A DNA stretch of 64,000 nt, taken from Costus lasius. Lineage: Eukaryota > Streptophyta > Magnoliopsida > Zingiberales > Costaceae. The position numbers and the translations under genes were made by a program. The DNA lies in NCBI GenBank assembly GCA_027563935.2, contig CM050446.2:122652499-122716498 (forward strand), in the 5' to 3' direction. Within the stretch, counting starts at the first letter, position 1, and every line of letters starts with the position of its first letter. Positions 1-11,393 of the stretch are shown here, in pieces. The notes beneath the pieces are model-generated. The model had not been told where the DNA came from, ran no database searches, and was given only the letters and a program-made list of their open reading frames with translations.

Positions 1-374
1 TTTCTGCTTACTGAAAAGTGAAAAAGTGCTGCAGAATAATTTTCATTTGCAACAGTCCGCTCTCAGCAGGAAAGGAGGACGATCTACTACACTTATCAAC
101 ATTGTGCTGTGAGAATCTGAGGAGCTAAAAAGGTTTGGAAGAAACTTTGTCCCAAATGCCATCTCCATCAAAAAGTAATGTCTTTTTCTCAATCTTTAAG
201 ACTTTAACCAATTTTTCGGTAAAGTAAGAGGAATGTTAAAACAGTTTGGAACTAACAGAGCAAAGAGATTAAGAAAAAGAATGGATTTCGGAACACTTTC
301 TTGATCTGAAAGAAAAAGGGCGAAAAATGCAGGTGCTTGAATGATGCTTTTAGTTTACTATGCTGTTTCCTTAC
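1..374. other. Intron 1 of the left GH31 gene, or flank
   Basis: AT-rich sequence beyond the exon 1 donor. No GH31 exon 2 signal (a start resembling KHETPDRL) was found on the minus strand. Confidence 0.5.
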
Positions 375-604
375 TTGACAAAGAGTCTGAGGTTTCGGAT
401 GTCAGGGCCATAAGTGGAGGAGCTCTGCTTCACTTGGAGGAATCCGAGCAGCCCTCCACCATTTGTGCTCAGCTCCACCACGGTGGTCAATCTGTAGCCG
501 AAACCAACCCTTGGATATGCGGCTGCATCGCAGAGATGGAGAACGAGGAGAGTGGAGCAGCAGAGCACAAGGGGGAGAAGAGCAGTGGAGGAGGTGGAGC
601 GCAT
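375..604 (-). CDS. GH31 alpha-xylosidase/alpha-glucosidase, exon 1 only (partial)
   Basis: This is the first coding exon of a second GH31 gene, reading out of the left edge. It starts at the ATG on the minus strand at 602-604. It encodes a hydrophobic signal peptide of about 28 residues, then PRVGFGYRL, an LQVK segment, TYGPDI and LRLFVK. The same blocks, in the same order, form exon 1 of the complete gene at 41817. The exon ends in the Lys codon at a gtaagg donor (minus strand, 369-374), with the same phase and the same flanking bases as in the complete gene. I see no exon 2 in 1-374, so the first intron is longer than 374 bases (228 in the other copy) or the gene is truncated. The intact start, signal peptide and donor suggest a live gene, but its catalytic part lies outside the window. 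Confidence 0.8.
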
Positions 605-3600
605 CTTTTCTTCAGCTTTTGCTCCACTCGAGGATTGTCATGTATAGGAGTGGCGAGCAGCTGTGTGAGCTGTGGCAGTAGTGTTCCACAGTTTCGTACG
701 TGCAGGGGTCCTTCGTAGATATAGCAAAAGAGAAAGGCTGGAGGAGCTAAGAGAGAAGGGTTTTCCTCGCACTGTACCATCATCATCATCCATTGCATGT
801 GGGACTCTGGCTTCCCATGTGAGCGTGTTTTTTCTTGGGCCCATTTACACAAGAAATCAATTCATTCAGGTAATCTTCCGATTTATCGCATCGAATCATG
901 TTGATTTTGTTTGACTGCACAACGAAACTATATTAAATATGGTCGAGTAATCAAATTAACAATAAACTTGATAATAGCTCGATTAATAGGACCGATTAGC
1001 TCACGTTAACTTCAAGTGAACTAAGATGGACTGTTTTCTTTTCCTTTTTTAATCTATGAATCTTAAAGTTCTTTACCACAATTACACACATAATTGCATT
1101 TATTACAAGTTGATCGAATGTGACTACTGAGATATGATAATGACGTGGATCTAATTTTCTCATCTCAGTGTTTGGACTGAAAGCCTTTCGTTTGACCAAG
1201 ATACTAATAATGCCAATTTCCTTTTCTATCAACCACACGAGAAGGAGGTGCATGGAGAATCACACGACGAGTCTTGATCACACAAGTATTATATAATTAT
1301 CTAAGCCGAGTGGGTTGTAGATTTTCATCACCAAAGTGTGAGGGCTAAGATAGAGGAAGGAGTTCAATCACTCAAGTCGTTCCAATTGACCTTGGCAGTG
1401 TGGTGAAAAAAGGGGTTCAATCATTCAGACATTGATTGAAATAATTTGAGGGCATATATAAGCATTAAGCAAGTAATCACTTAGTGGATCACAAGTGTTC
1501 GAGGTCAACTATGGTGATTTCTTTGAGTCGGTCAAGAAGAATTTACATACCAAATAGATGTGTCTCATTTGGCTAAGTAAATGGTTTCTAAAGGGTAATA
1601 AATTTTGCTCAAATCCAAGACATCGAGTAGTGTAGCAGTGTAATTATATTCTTCAATATATTTAGACTAATGAAAACAATTAAAAAAAACATGACTATAG
1701 TGTATGTGCATTATCTTGGAGATTGCTAGGGGTTTTTGGCAATATTAGGCTTCACATGGATATGTATATGCTTACAGGATAGCCATGGAGTGGAAGAAAA
1801 TAAAAGGATTGTAAATGTTTATTGACTTTATATAGTTTGATTTGATGCATTGATGCTAGTGATATGATTATTCAAATTTTTATGTTTTATGCTATTTGAG
1901 TTTTGTCCTAGAATGCTTAGCTGCTTTGGTGGGTGGGTTATCCATTTTTAAATTACCCATACTAGTAGAGATGAGCTTATTTAATGCAGATGATGCAAAA
2001 TGTCTCAATTGAGCAAGCTAGAGAGGGAAAAAAAAAAAAAAAAAAAATCTTAAACAAGTATCCCGCTGATGTGACATCGGGATTTGTAAATCACAAAGCC
2101 CAATATAAATGAATGGATGGATGGGGGCCTCGCTCAGCAGGTCCCCGCTTAAAAGTTTTATTCCCTTGAGAGAGGAGAGAAGAGGTCAAGTGAGAGTTAT
2201 TGAGGAATGCGCATCATTCAACATTGAAAAAAAAATTTATTTGTTATCAAAGATAGAAATCAATTGAAAACTAAGATTATACCCTTTTTTTTTAGAGTAT
2301 AACAAGTTTGAACCTCTAACAAGAGCACCCACCGGGCACCTTACCTTAATAAGAAGGTGACACACAAGTTGATTTTTTTTTTTTTTTTTGTATTTTCTTG
2401 ATGACAATCTTATTTTTTTATATAGAAAAGTGAAATGTATGCTTAGGGTTTTTATGTATGAAGGTGCCTTCAAATACCTAGGATCAATTTCTCTATATGA
2501 TTTAAATGAGTTTGCTTAGGGTTATGGTCTAGGTGTTAACTCTTTTTAATTATAGATGACACCTCTACGATATGCACCTAATCTAGTTGTCCATGTCTCC
2601 ATATACAACAAATTATTTTATTTTATTTTTTAAAATATATTTTAATTTAATTATAAAAAAAGCATCTTGTATATGGTTCAAAAAAACTAAAACCCACTGT
2701 TGTTTAATGATCACTAATACCATTAGCCCACGAGATCACTATTCTTGTAATTAAGATTTCAATTTGATCATATATATTAATATAATAACATGGTTACATT
2801 ATTATTTAATGATTAATTTTAAAGATGTATTTTTTAATAAGAGTATATGTGTAAAAGAAGAAATGAAATCCAACCCCCATTATTGTTGGTCCAGGCTGTG
2901 GGATTTGAACAGATGGAAATCTTATCGTTTCCCTTCAATCAAGCTGTAACTTTGCAATTATCAAGATCCACCCACGAAAGAGACACTCGCTGCTTCTAGG
3001 GAAATGCCCAACTGGGCACACGCAGACTAAGACATTCATCGATTCACTGAATAAAGTATGGCATCCCTTCATTGGTGCTCTCGTCCCATCATCACCAACA
3101 CCGCCAGTGACACGCCCGATTCCAAACTCGTTAATCATCACCGATTGTTTTTTTCTCTACAATTTGATTTTCCAAGGCATAAAATTAAAATTAAATACAA
3201 GCGAAAAGAAGTAAAAAGGCAGTGTTGTAAATTTCTGCTGTGGCGCGTGTCGGTTCTCCGATCGCATTCTGATATTTTTGAAATGCCGTGGTGTGGGCGA
3301 CAGCCGATAGTAGGGGTCAGCATTTGGGTCCGGTTATTTTAATTTTTATTGATTACTGAAAATTTTAATAAATTTGATTTAATGAAAAAATATTTAATTT
3401 TAATTTTGATAATAAATTTTATAAAATTCGGACGCACAGGACGTGCCTGCTCAGAGAAAAACAGAAGAGACCGAGAGATCGGAACTTTGCTCAATCAACC
3501 TAGCACGTGCTGAGAAGGATGGATTTGTCCGCATTGAGCAGCGACCACGTGGCCCGTGTCTCGCGCGCCTCTGCAGATCCGACCCATCTCCGCCTCGTCG

Positions 3601-4539
3601 GAACGCTAACCCTGGTATATAATTTTCCGACACGAGGATTGACGACTGTGTTCCGAGATGCTCTACTTTTTTAATCACGAACACGATGACGATAAATAAA
3701 TAATAAATATATGAGATAGGACAGGACGATATTTTGGAATATGGAGGAGTCAGTAGACGTGACGCGAGGGAGCATGCAGAAGACGACCGCATTCCATCTC
3801 AGTCTGAATCCATATAATTTTAAATCGGATCAAATCCATATAATTTTAAATCTTATATTCAGTTAACCTAAAAACTAATATTAAAGTAAATGAAGCAACA
3901 TTTAAAATTAATTAATAAAACATCTTTTTAAGATGATTATACAAATAAGTAAATTTAAAAGTAATATATATTGAATTTTTATCCTGCAAAGTCGATAATG
4001 AGAATTAGTCATCGTTAGATATGGGTTTTATTTTGTAAAGGAGAGTCATAACCAAATACGTTATTATAATTGAACTAGTTGAGAAGGAAATGAAGAACAT
4101 AATATTGAAGAATAAAATAAAAAAGAGTACAACTAGACGCAGAGATATATATAAAAAAATATTTTCGTTTTAACATATCATTGCTTGTGCAATCACAAGT
4201 ATGAACGAGTCAACGCATAAAGTGAGGCGAGATGACCATTTCATTTGTCAAATCTTTAATCCAATTTTTCGATCAATATTACATTCAATTTTTGACTTCA
4301 TCAATTAATGAATGAATATACAAGACGTGTTGGCTTCTTTTGTATATAGTATGATGTGCAGCTACTATACATAAGAAAACCAAATGTATGGACTTCTTCT
4401 AACATATATTTGACGGCTGGAGATCATTGCTAACTCGTGTAGAACTGTTCCTGTTGACTCGGAAAACACAACTATGTCAACCCTCTCTTATTGCCAATTA
4501 GTCAATTACGTCTGCCGTTTACCTACCCCTCTCGCTCCC
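605..4539. other. Intergenic region between the GH31 exon and germin-like gene 1
   Basis: No convincing gene. 605-1167 is the upstream region of the minus-strand GH31 gene. 1168-1507, about 2532-2870 and 3848-4539 are homologous to copy 2 of the duplicated segment. 1508-2531 and 2871-3847 occur only in copy 1 and hold A/T runs (2029-2047, 2374-2389) but no recognisable protein. Short open frames here, for example 3451-3792 on the minus strand, have no recognisable domain. Confidence 0.55.
4454..4459 (+). promoter_or_regulatory. W-box-like TTGACT in the germin-like gene 1 promoter
   Basis: TTGACT lies about 80 bases upstream of the TATA box and is conserved in copy 2 at 38589-38594. WRKY factors bind TTGAC(C/T) cores and many germin-like genes respond to pathogens. 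Whether this site is used is inference. Confidence 0.3.
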
Positions 4540-4546
4540 TATAAAT
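4540..4546 (+). promoter_or_regulatory. TATA box of germin-like gene 1
   Basis: TATAAAT sits 127 bases upstream of the ATG, which would give a leader of about 95 bases. It is preserved at the same offset in copy 2 (38675-38681). Confidence 0.7.
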
Positions 4547-4666
4547 CCATCACTCGGCCGCCCTGTTCTTCCATCACAAAATTAACAATCTCTTATCTAA
4601 ACGTTTACTTCCTTTCTCCTCGATCAATACAGTAACTAGCTGAATCTGCTCCAGTTTAAAGACAGC

Positions 4667-5402
4667 ATGGCTGCGGCTTACATGGTTCTCCTTGTTGCTC
4701 TTCTTGCGTTGACTTCTTTTTCAGCTTTAGCCCGTGATCCTGGTTCCCTACAAGATTTCTGTGTCGCCGACAAGATGTCCCAAGGTATATATACACATAG
4801 CTTAGCTTACATCTGTTATTCGACGATGGAGATGATGACAATAATGCGCGACTTGCATGCATGCAGTGCATGTGAATGGATTTGCCTGCAAGGACGCTGC
4901 GCAAGTCAACGCCGAGGACTTCTTCCTGTCGGGCCTCCAGATGCCCCGGAGCACAGCGAACAAAGTCGGCTCCAACGTAACCCTCATCACGGCGAAGGAG
5001 ATCCCCGGGCTCAACACGCTCGGCATCTCCATGGCCCGAGTAGATTACGCCCCTGGCGGCCTGAACCCCCCTCACTTCCACCCCCGGGCGACCGAGATAC
5101 AGACTGTGCTTGAGGGCTCGCTCTACGTCGGATTCGTCACCTCCAACCCCGAGAACAGGCTCGTCTCCAAAGTCCTTCGCAAGGGCGACGTGTTTGTGTT
5201 CCCCCAGGGTCTGATCCACTTCCAGTACAACTTTGGGCCTAAGAGGGCTCTTGCTCTCTCCGGTCTCAGCAGCCAGAATCCGGGGCTGACCGCCATCGCG
5301 CCCGCTGTGTTTGGATCCAAGCCAGACATCTCAGATGACATCCTCGCTAAGGCTTTCCAGCTGGACAAGGAGACGATCGATCAGATCCAAGCTCGCTTCT
5401 AG
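4667..5402 (+). CDS. Germin-like protein, copy 1 (two exons: 4667-4784, 4867-5402)
   Basis: Predicted secreted cupin of 217 residues, a normal length for the family. The ATG context is good (A at -3, G at +4). Exon 1 encodes a signal peptide of about 22 residues and ends at aag/gtatat. The 82-base intron ends at catgcatgcag, and joining in phase 1 gives SQ-VHVNGFACK. Cys32 and Cys47 match the N-terminal disulfide pair of germins. Germin box 1 contains His109, His111 and Glu116 (PPHFHPRATEI). Box 2 contains His157 (PQGLIHFQYN). Together these are the four Mn ligands of the family. One N-glycosylation site is Asn76 (NVT). Germin-like proteins form oligomers in the cell wall and may have superoxide dismutase or oxalate oxidase activity. 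The sequence alone does not say which applies here. Confidence 0.92.
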
Positions 5403-6901
5403 ACGTTAAAAACTAGCTAATTGAGCTAGAAGAACTACCTGTTTGTGACGTGTTGCTTTCATCACCATTCGTTGCACTACTTAATTCATTGGTTTGATTG
5501 TTTAGCTGTATGTATCGGTTAATTTGAATAAGTGCATTGTTGCAAATTAAACATTTGATATGTTAGAACTGGTGAGGAGGATGAGTGGTGGCTGAACAAG
5601 GATTGAAAAAAAAAAGCGAGTTGTTTCCTGTTCAACTGATATTGAGATGATTACGTCAGGAATAAGAATTTAACTTTATGATAAGGTGACAGAGAGAGTA
5701 AACGACAGCGCCGCTGCCAATTTAATAGTCGAGTGAGTTATAATTGAGGTAAAGCAAGTAAGCTAAACATCAATAGAGGAGTCAAAGGAGCTTGTAGGGA
5801 AACAAGATGTCAATGATCGCCAATGACCTTTCGCCACTTTCTCATCGTCAAACGACCACTAGATGAGTCAACAAATCCTTTGATCTTTAGAAAGTAACAA
5901 TGAATATAAGCATTTATAAATCTAAGGTGATGACTAATTCATTATTAAAAAAATATTATTTTACCATTGTTAAAATTATCACGTATGTCAAACTCTATGA
6001 TTGGAAGAACATCCAATTGGGCTTTGCACAAATATATCATAATAAATTTTATGCCATCATAATTTATCACCCTTATTTACCTTAGAATGATGAGAAATTA
6101 CACACATTTGAGAGTGCGATTCGAAACCGCCAACTATCAATTTATTACCTTGTTGAAATTAATTTTGATATTAGTACATTTGATCTTGATCTATTGCCTT
6201 GTTTAAATTAATTTTGACATTAGTACAATTGATCAAATTGAGTCATGAGCATGATGAAAACACTGTATAAAATATAAGAATACGTGCCTAATATTTCCTA
6301 ATTAATTTCAATCATGGGAACTAAGGATTACAAAGTGACGTTATGGTGAAACTTTGTCAAATGTGGTTGTTGAGGAGCACAATTGATCTATATGCCACGA
6401 AATATAACTTGAAGGGTAGTGATATGTTCTCCTTCGTTCTATATTAACATAAAAAACATTGGGAACATGAATAATAATTTTAATATTAATAATTCACAAG
6501 AAATCTCGTGCACCTCCCCTTACTCACCTACCGTAATATATAATTTTTTTTAATCAAAAAACATTGTTGAGAGACCGACAAAACTTTACAAAAGCCCTCA
6601 ATCTATGTTAAAGCGCACATGATACGTGTTTGACCCGTGGGCTGGAAGTCAGGCGCAGCCTAATTCCATCCCAGTCCACCTATTCGAAACCAGCTTCTGA
6701 GGCGGGTTAGCGGAGCGGATCGAGCACAGCCCAGATCCGCTATCACAACGGACGAACACGCAACCACGTTGCGTGCATATGGACGCAGCTGACGCGTCGC
6801 GTCATTCGGCAAGGGCAGGAGTCCTCGGGCACCGAGTTGACCCGAGGGGGCAGGAGGAGAAAAGGGAGAAGGGCAGTGGATGTCGCTTCTTCTTGCTTTC
6901 G
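5403..6901. other. 3' flank of germin-like gene 1 and left edge of the transposon complex
   Basis: 5403-6475 is homologous to the 3' flank of copy 2. From about 6480 the homology stops. 6600-6900 is more GC-rich and I do not recognise it. No gene is seen. Confidence 0.5.
6148..6235. repeat. Diverged tandem duplication, period about 50 bp
   Basis: ccttgttgaaattaattttg (6148) recurs as ccttgtttaaattaattttg (6198), and both are followed by a similar ttagtac-ttgatc tail. Copy 2 of the segment has only one unit here. Confidence 0.6.
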
Positions 6902-8778
6902 TGATGTGTGTCGTACTAACGCATAACTAACCGCAAGCGTGACGATTTTGTCGTAGTAGTACTTTAGATGTCGATCCCACAGGGACGGTGATCAAGTACC
7001 AAGAGATTATAAATTAATAGCTAGACGATCGATTAAGTGGTTCGAAATTTTGAAAAGTAAAGCAATACAGCTTAAAATAAACCGAGTCTGGCAAGAGAAT
7101 GCTTTTGAGGAGAAAACAGAGTCTAAAGATATCAGAACTTTGGGTTCATCTCGTTGATGGATCTTAAATTCAAACGAGTTAAAATCATAGCAAGACAATT
7201 TTAAAAGTACTCAAGGAAGTATCAAAAGGTACAGATTACCCTCTTTCGACGGCGTAATCCGGTATCAATCTGGATCGGCGTCCTACTTTCGTGGCTCACT
7301 GTACCTACATTGATCCAATGGGTTCAGAGATACTATAAACTCCCTCATACAAATCCTGCCGCATTTCTTGACAGGTGAGAGTATGTTATGTTTGAACTAG
7401 CAGATCTAGCGTCGTAATTCACTTTTCGATTCTTTTTGCGGCGCCTAAGAAAAGAAATTGCGTGGCCAATGCAACACTAGCAATAAAACATCATAGAACG
7501 AATAAACAAAAGATAAAATTTGTATTTGCTATAAAATAACAAGTTCGAACGAGATACAAACAATGAGACTACACCCTTAGTTCCGACAAAGAAGTTAAGC
7601 TATCATAGCGTCGTTTAAGTACAAATCTCTAAGGAAAGAAGAAACCAAAATGAAGATAGAAGTTAAAAGATGGCAAACTCCTCAAGGAAGGGCTGCAATT
7701 CTTCTTCTTCAGATCTTCTAGAGTGGGACACAAGGATCTCTTTCTCCCCTTCTCTGCTTTCGACCAAAACTTAAATACCTCACCAGAACTTCCTCCTTTT
7801 GCAACCCAGATTTCGCCCCTTAAATAGAGTCAAAACTCATTTCTGAATGAAAAAATTGATAGAGAATTGAATTAGCTGCGTTTTGATACCAAGAACATTA
7901 AAATCGGAGCCATAATGAGGGAGTTATGGCCCATTCAATGTAGGCGGCTCCATAAATACGGGTGTAATGGGCCATTATGGTTATAACCATAATGTAACTG
8001 TTATGCATTAATTGCAGTCTTATTAATTCTTGTAACCCCCAAATAATTAATGCTCAATTAATCCTCTTCATTCCAACTCCAAAAACGTCCAAATCGGAGT
8101 TAAAACGAAGGAGTTATGAGCATTTAAAGCAGGTCGGCTGGTAATAAATTCTGGCGGTTGGTAATAAATTTTGGCGGCTGCAAGATTACGATCATGAGGC
8201 AGATTATGGCTGTGAGGTAGATTATGGCCATGCCCATAATCTTAGTGTAGAAGTACAATTTGTCCTGAAATTTGCAGGTGGAAATATGCCCTTGGCTTGA
8301 TTTGTGGCCGGAGTTATAGTATCAGAAACCGCTGATCAGAAGATTGCGACTTTGATGAATTATGGCTGTGCACATAATCTCCATGTCGAGGTGATCTTCA
8401 ACCAAAAGGTTATCGTCGAGGAAGTTAGAGGCACGTCTTTGAATTATGACTATGCTTGCATCAAAACGGGTCCATCGAGAAACCAATCAGAGAATTATGA
8501 TCATGATGTAGATTATAGCCTCGGCCGTAATTCTTGAAATTAATCCTGTTTAAAGCCAAACTTCTTGTCAAGATTTTTGATACAATCAGAGATGCAAATA
8601 TACTTCCATGTAACTTTAAAAGTGAGTGAATTATTCTGTATTCAACAAAACATGATAAGTAGTGAAGCTTCTGAAGAAAGTCAATGAAATAAGCTGGAAA
8701 GAGTTGTCAAAGCATGATAATATGTCTCAATTTACTAGTAAATATAGGTAAAAAAGACTATAGAAATACGAGATATCA
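6902..8778 (-). mobile_element. Solo LTR, Athila-type, 1877 bp
   Basis: Begins TGATGTGTGTCG and ends GAGATATCA. It is flanked by a perfect 5-bp target duplication TTTCG (6897-6901 and 8779-8783). No gag or pol lies inside and no second LTR copy is seen, so it is a solo LTR left by recombination. Like the other LTRs here it has a cgatcccacagggac-type block near its left end, stepped 'ctctttcgacggcgtaatcc' blocks, and a palindrome-rich stretch (about 7920-8520). By analogy with those LTRs its sense is minus. Confidence 0.8.
7973..7994. repeat. Perfect 22-bp palindrome in the solo LTR
   Basis: The arm CATTATGGTTA is followed directly by its exact reverse complement. A second dyad, ATTATGG-N6-CCATAAT, lies at 8221-8240. 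Confidence 0.9.
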
Positions 8779-8783
8779 TTTCG

Positions 8784-9910
8784 CTCTGACGAATCCTTCC
8801 TAAGGTACATACACGCTCCCTCTTAGGACACGGTCCGGTATCCAACTTAACCCAAGTCTCCTACTATCGTGGCTTACCGGGTTAAGCGAACCCAAAGGGT
8901 TCTGTGAAGGATTAGGGTTCCTTGGGTGATTTCGACAACTCTCGTGGCCGAAATCACTAGTCCAGTCTAAGGGGATCCGACGATTGTGGTTCACCTTTCA
9001 GTTCTTCCCACAACGTTTAAAACATAAATATGCATGACCAGTACATAATCATGAATTAAAACTTCTTAGACATGAATAAGAACAAAGATAAGTATGAAAA
9101 ATATATAGATCAAACGTCTACGCCCAACCCCGAAAAGAGAGTTATGCTACAATGTTCATCACGAAATACATGATCATCTCTCAAGTAAATTGATGCAAAC
9201 CAGAGGGAAGACTAGATCAATGTCAAGAGTGGGTAGAGCACAATCTTCCCCGTCGAAACGAAGGAAAAATCTCACCGGAATACTCTTTCCTCGCTCGAAA
9301 AACGTTGTCCAACCCTAGGTCTTGTTGTTTCACTTTGTTCTCCTCAACCGCTCGCCCAAATTGCATGTTTCTAGTCCCAAAACGTTCGTCTCCTAGTTAG
9401 GAAGGTTTTCGTAAAATTTCAGCAAATTCCGCACCAGGAATAGTAAGTTACGAGCGAAAAACCGAACGCCTATCAAAACTGAGTGTAACCGTTCACGACC
9501 GTGCATGGATGCACGGCCATCCCCGTGAATGGCTCAGCGAAGCTTGTTTTCTGGAAAAATTACTCTTCACGACCATGTATGGGTTCACGGGTGTGCCTGT
9601 GAACGTTTCGTCGAATTCTAAAACTTTTGCAAATCTTCATGGCCGTGTATGCATTCACACCCTAGGCAATGAACTCTGTAGAGGGCTCCGTTTGATCTGA
9701 AATTTGACATGTAGCTTTGTCTCATCATGAGGAGTCATACCATATCTTCAAATCTTCCAAATTCCATTAATTTTAGGGCAAAATCCCTACGTTTCAATGA
9801 AATCAAGGAAAGGTGAAGACTCCGAAGAATGTGAAGTATTTAAGCAAATAAATAAGACATAACATGCATTTTACTTTAAAATACTAATAAAATTAAGACA
9901 CGATATATCA
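8784..9910 (-). mobile_element. LTR fragment, Athila-type, left end missing
   Basis: Resembles the middle and right part of the other LTRs here (gaatccttcctaaggtaca, the 'ctactatcgtgg' step, a palindrome cluster). It lacks the usual 'gcaagtgcacgg...tatcgaagta' left end. On the minus strand it would begin TGATATATCG at 9910, directly next to pol sequence. The left limit is uncertain, because the solo LTR 6902-8778 sits at that edge. Confidence 0.5.
9499..9516. repeat. Nested dyad in LTR fragment
   Basis: CCGTGCAT-GG-ATGCACGG is a perfect 8-bp stem. It lies between an outer pair, TTCACG (9492-9497) and CGTGAA (9524-9529). Confidence 0.8.
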
Positions 9911-10127
9911 TATATATGCATGTCATCAAAATTCTATCTACACATCTTCTAAATATATAAGGCTCATCACAAAAATAGTGCTTTACCTTAGCTAAGAATT
10001 TCTTCTGTCCTTGATAACTCAAATCAAGAGGAAAAACATTAGCAACTAAATAATTCACTATATCAGCATACCATGGAGTCTTGATCTGTTCAATGGCTGA
10101 AAGTTGTTCGTCAGGAAAGAAATTCAT
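9911..10127 (-). pseudogene. Athila-like pol remnant: RNase H/integrase junction
   Basis: The minus-strand translation contains DEQLSAIEQIKTPWYADIVN, YLVAN, FPLDLS, KKFLAKVKHYF, DEPYIFRRCVDRI. This is the conserved linker and start of the integrase zinc-binding region in Athila/Tat polyproteins. It follows within about 40 codons of the end of the protease-side sequence (LKSLPNNLRYEFL), so everything between was deleted. It is broken at its C-terminal side by the LTR fragment at 9910. Confidence 0.7.
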
Positions 10128-10263
10128 AACGAAGATTATTTGGTAGAGATTTCAATTCAACTTTTGAAAATCTTTCTTCCTGATTTTCTTGATCATCACA
10201 TAAAGTGCAGACTAATAAGTTATGAGTTTTAGAACTAGGATTAGAATCAGAATGTTCATCAAA

Positions 10264-10773
10264 CTAAGTATGAAGGTCATAATCAAAGTCATTTACAGCA
10301 TGAATAATATAACAAGATCTAGCATATGATGATTTATTCATAGATTCAGTTAAATCAAACTCAATTATGTTTTCATCAATATTAAGAGTGAATTTACCAT
10401 TCTTTACATCAATGATTGCCTTTGCTGTAGCTAAGAACGGTCTACCAAGAATGATGGGAATTTTAGCATCCTCCTCCATCTCCAAAACTACAAAGTCCGC
10501 TGGAACAAAACACTTACCAACCTGAATTGGAACATCCTCAGGAATCCCACCGGGATACTTAACTGAACGATCAGCGAGTTGCAAGGATATAGAAGTTGGC
10601 TTCGGCTCTCCAATGTCCAGTTTCCTGCAAACAGGCAAAGACCTTAGACTCACACTAGCCCCAAGATCACATAAGGCTCAGTCAAAAGCCATATCTCCAA
10701 TCAAGCAAGGTATAGAGAAGTTACCTGGATCCTTTAATTTTGGTGGCAATTCATTTTGAATGATGACACTATA
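10264..10773 (-). pseudogene. Athila-like retroelement protease domain
   Basis: Minus-strand reading shows NELPPKLKDPGNF, then ALCDLGASVS with the aspartic protease DLGAS motif, then VPADFVVLEM and ILGRPFLATAKAIIDV, the standard Athila/Tat retropepsin blocks. An in-frame TGA at 10678-10680 replaces the Trp or Arg usually found just before ALCDLG. The upstream part is separated from gag (14710 onwards) by the solo LTR 10774-14709. Confidence 0.8.
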
Positions 10774-11184
10774 TGATAGTGACCTGCAAGTGCACGAATT
10801 TATCGAAGTAATAAAAAGATTATCGTTCCCAACGAGGACTACGTAGTTAAGTACTGACTTCTTGACTTGTTCGAATTTAGGCAGACTATTTCGGTGGTCT
10901 TTCTAAACTTCTACGCACGGACAAACTTGAAAGCAACTTTTAAGAGGTTTAGTTTCTAAAGGATCAAGATTTCATGGGTTCGCCACACTGACAGTTATGC
11001 TTCGGTAAAAAGATAACTAAATCAAAGATTTATCTATTATGAAAGGAACTTGTTATAACCTTGATTTTCTTTTTATAATTTTAGAAATATCAGAATTTAT
11101 AATTTTAGAATTTTAGGGATTTTTTTGGAATTTTTGGAAAATTTTTTAAGGTTTTAAAATATGATTTTTAAAAAGAATTTGATT

Positions 11185-11253
11185 TGCGCTCGCGGGGCTC
11201 GAACCCGCGACGCGCGAATCCTTCCGCGTGCAACTAAACCACCAGGCTACGTC
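11185..11253 (-). ncRNA. tRNA-like module 1 inside the chromovirus-like LTR
   Basis: On the minus strand a TGGTGGTTTAGTTG stretch resembles a D-arm/A box. It is followed about 20 bases later by a perfect T-arm, GCGGG-TTCGAGC-CCCGC, whose GGTTCGAGCCC fits the pol III B box. A run of five T follows at the minus-strand 3' side. The acceptor stem pairs poorly, so this is tRNA-derived or tRNA-mimicking rather than a normal tRNA gene. Confidence 0.5.
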
Positions 11254-11330
11254 TTCTTTGCTGATATTAATCCATGCTTCTTCATGTTAAGTTTTATTTG
11301 AATTGATTTTATTCAAAACCGAAAAAAAAC

Positions 11331-11393
11331 GCGTCTGCGGGGATTCGAACCAGCGTCGCGGGCGCGCGATCGACGCCGTCTAACCAACGCGCC
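11331..11393 (-). ncRNA. tRNA-like module 2 inside the chromovirus-like LTR
   Basis: On the minus strand: TTGGTTAGACGGC (A-box-like), then CTGGTTCGAATCCCC (contains a full B box GGTTCGAATCC). Partial acceptor pairing CGCGT/ACGCG follows, then a run of eight T (11322-11329 read on minus). It lies about 80 bases upstream of module 1 in the same orientation. Confidence 0.55.

Larger units (their letters stand above)
1168..6475 (+). repeat. Segmental duplication, copy 1 (germin-like gene 1)
   Basis: Homologous to 37127-40425 in the same orientation. The first shared block begins cagtgtttggactgaaagcc. The block 3848-5780 is nearly identical to its partner, shifted by about 34135 bases, and covers the promoter, both exons and the intron of the germin-like gene. 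The last recognisable shared piece is around gaacatgaataataat. Copy 1 has extra DNA at 1508-2531, 2871-3847 and about 5790-5885. Confidence 0.85.

Noticed and set aside
341..852. Several open frames on both strands around the left GH31 exon
   Set aside because: Only the minus frame 375-604 matches a known exon with a splice donor. The others overlap it or lie in its upstream region without domains.
4656..5368. Long minus-strand and alternative plus frames over the germin-like genes (also 38791-39503)
   Set aside because: They are shadows of GC-rich exon 2, or the exon 1 frame running through the intron. The spliced cupin reading explains the region.
11185..11393. Calling the two modules genuine tRNA genes
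   Set aside because: The acceptor stems pair poorly and no clear anticodon loop can be assigned. They also lie inside an LTR with a target duplication.
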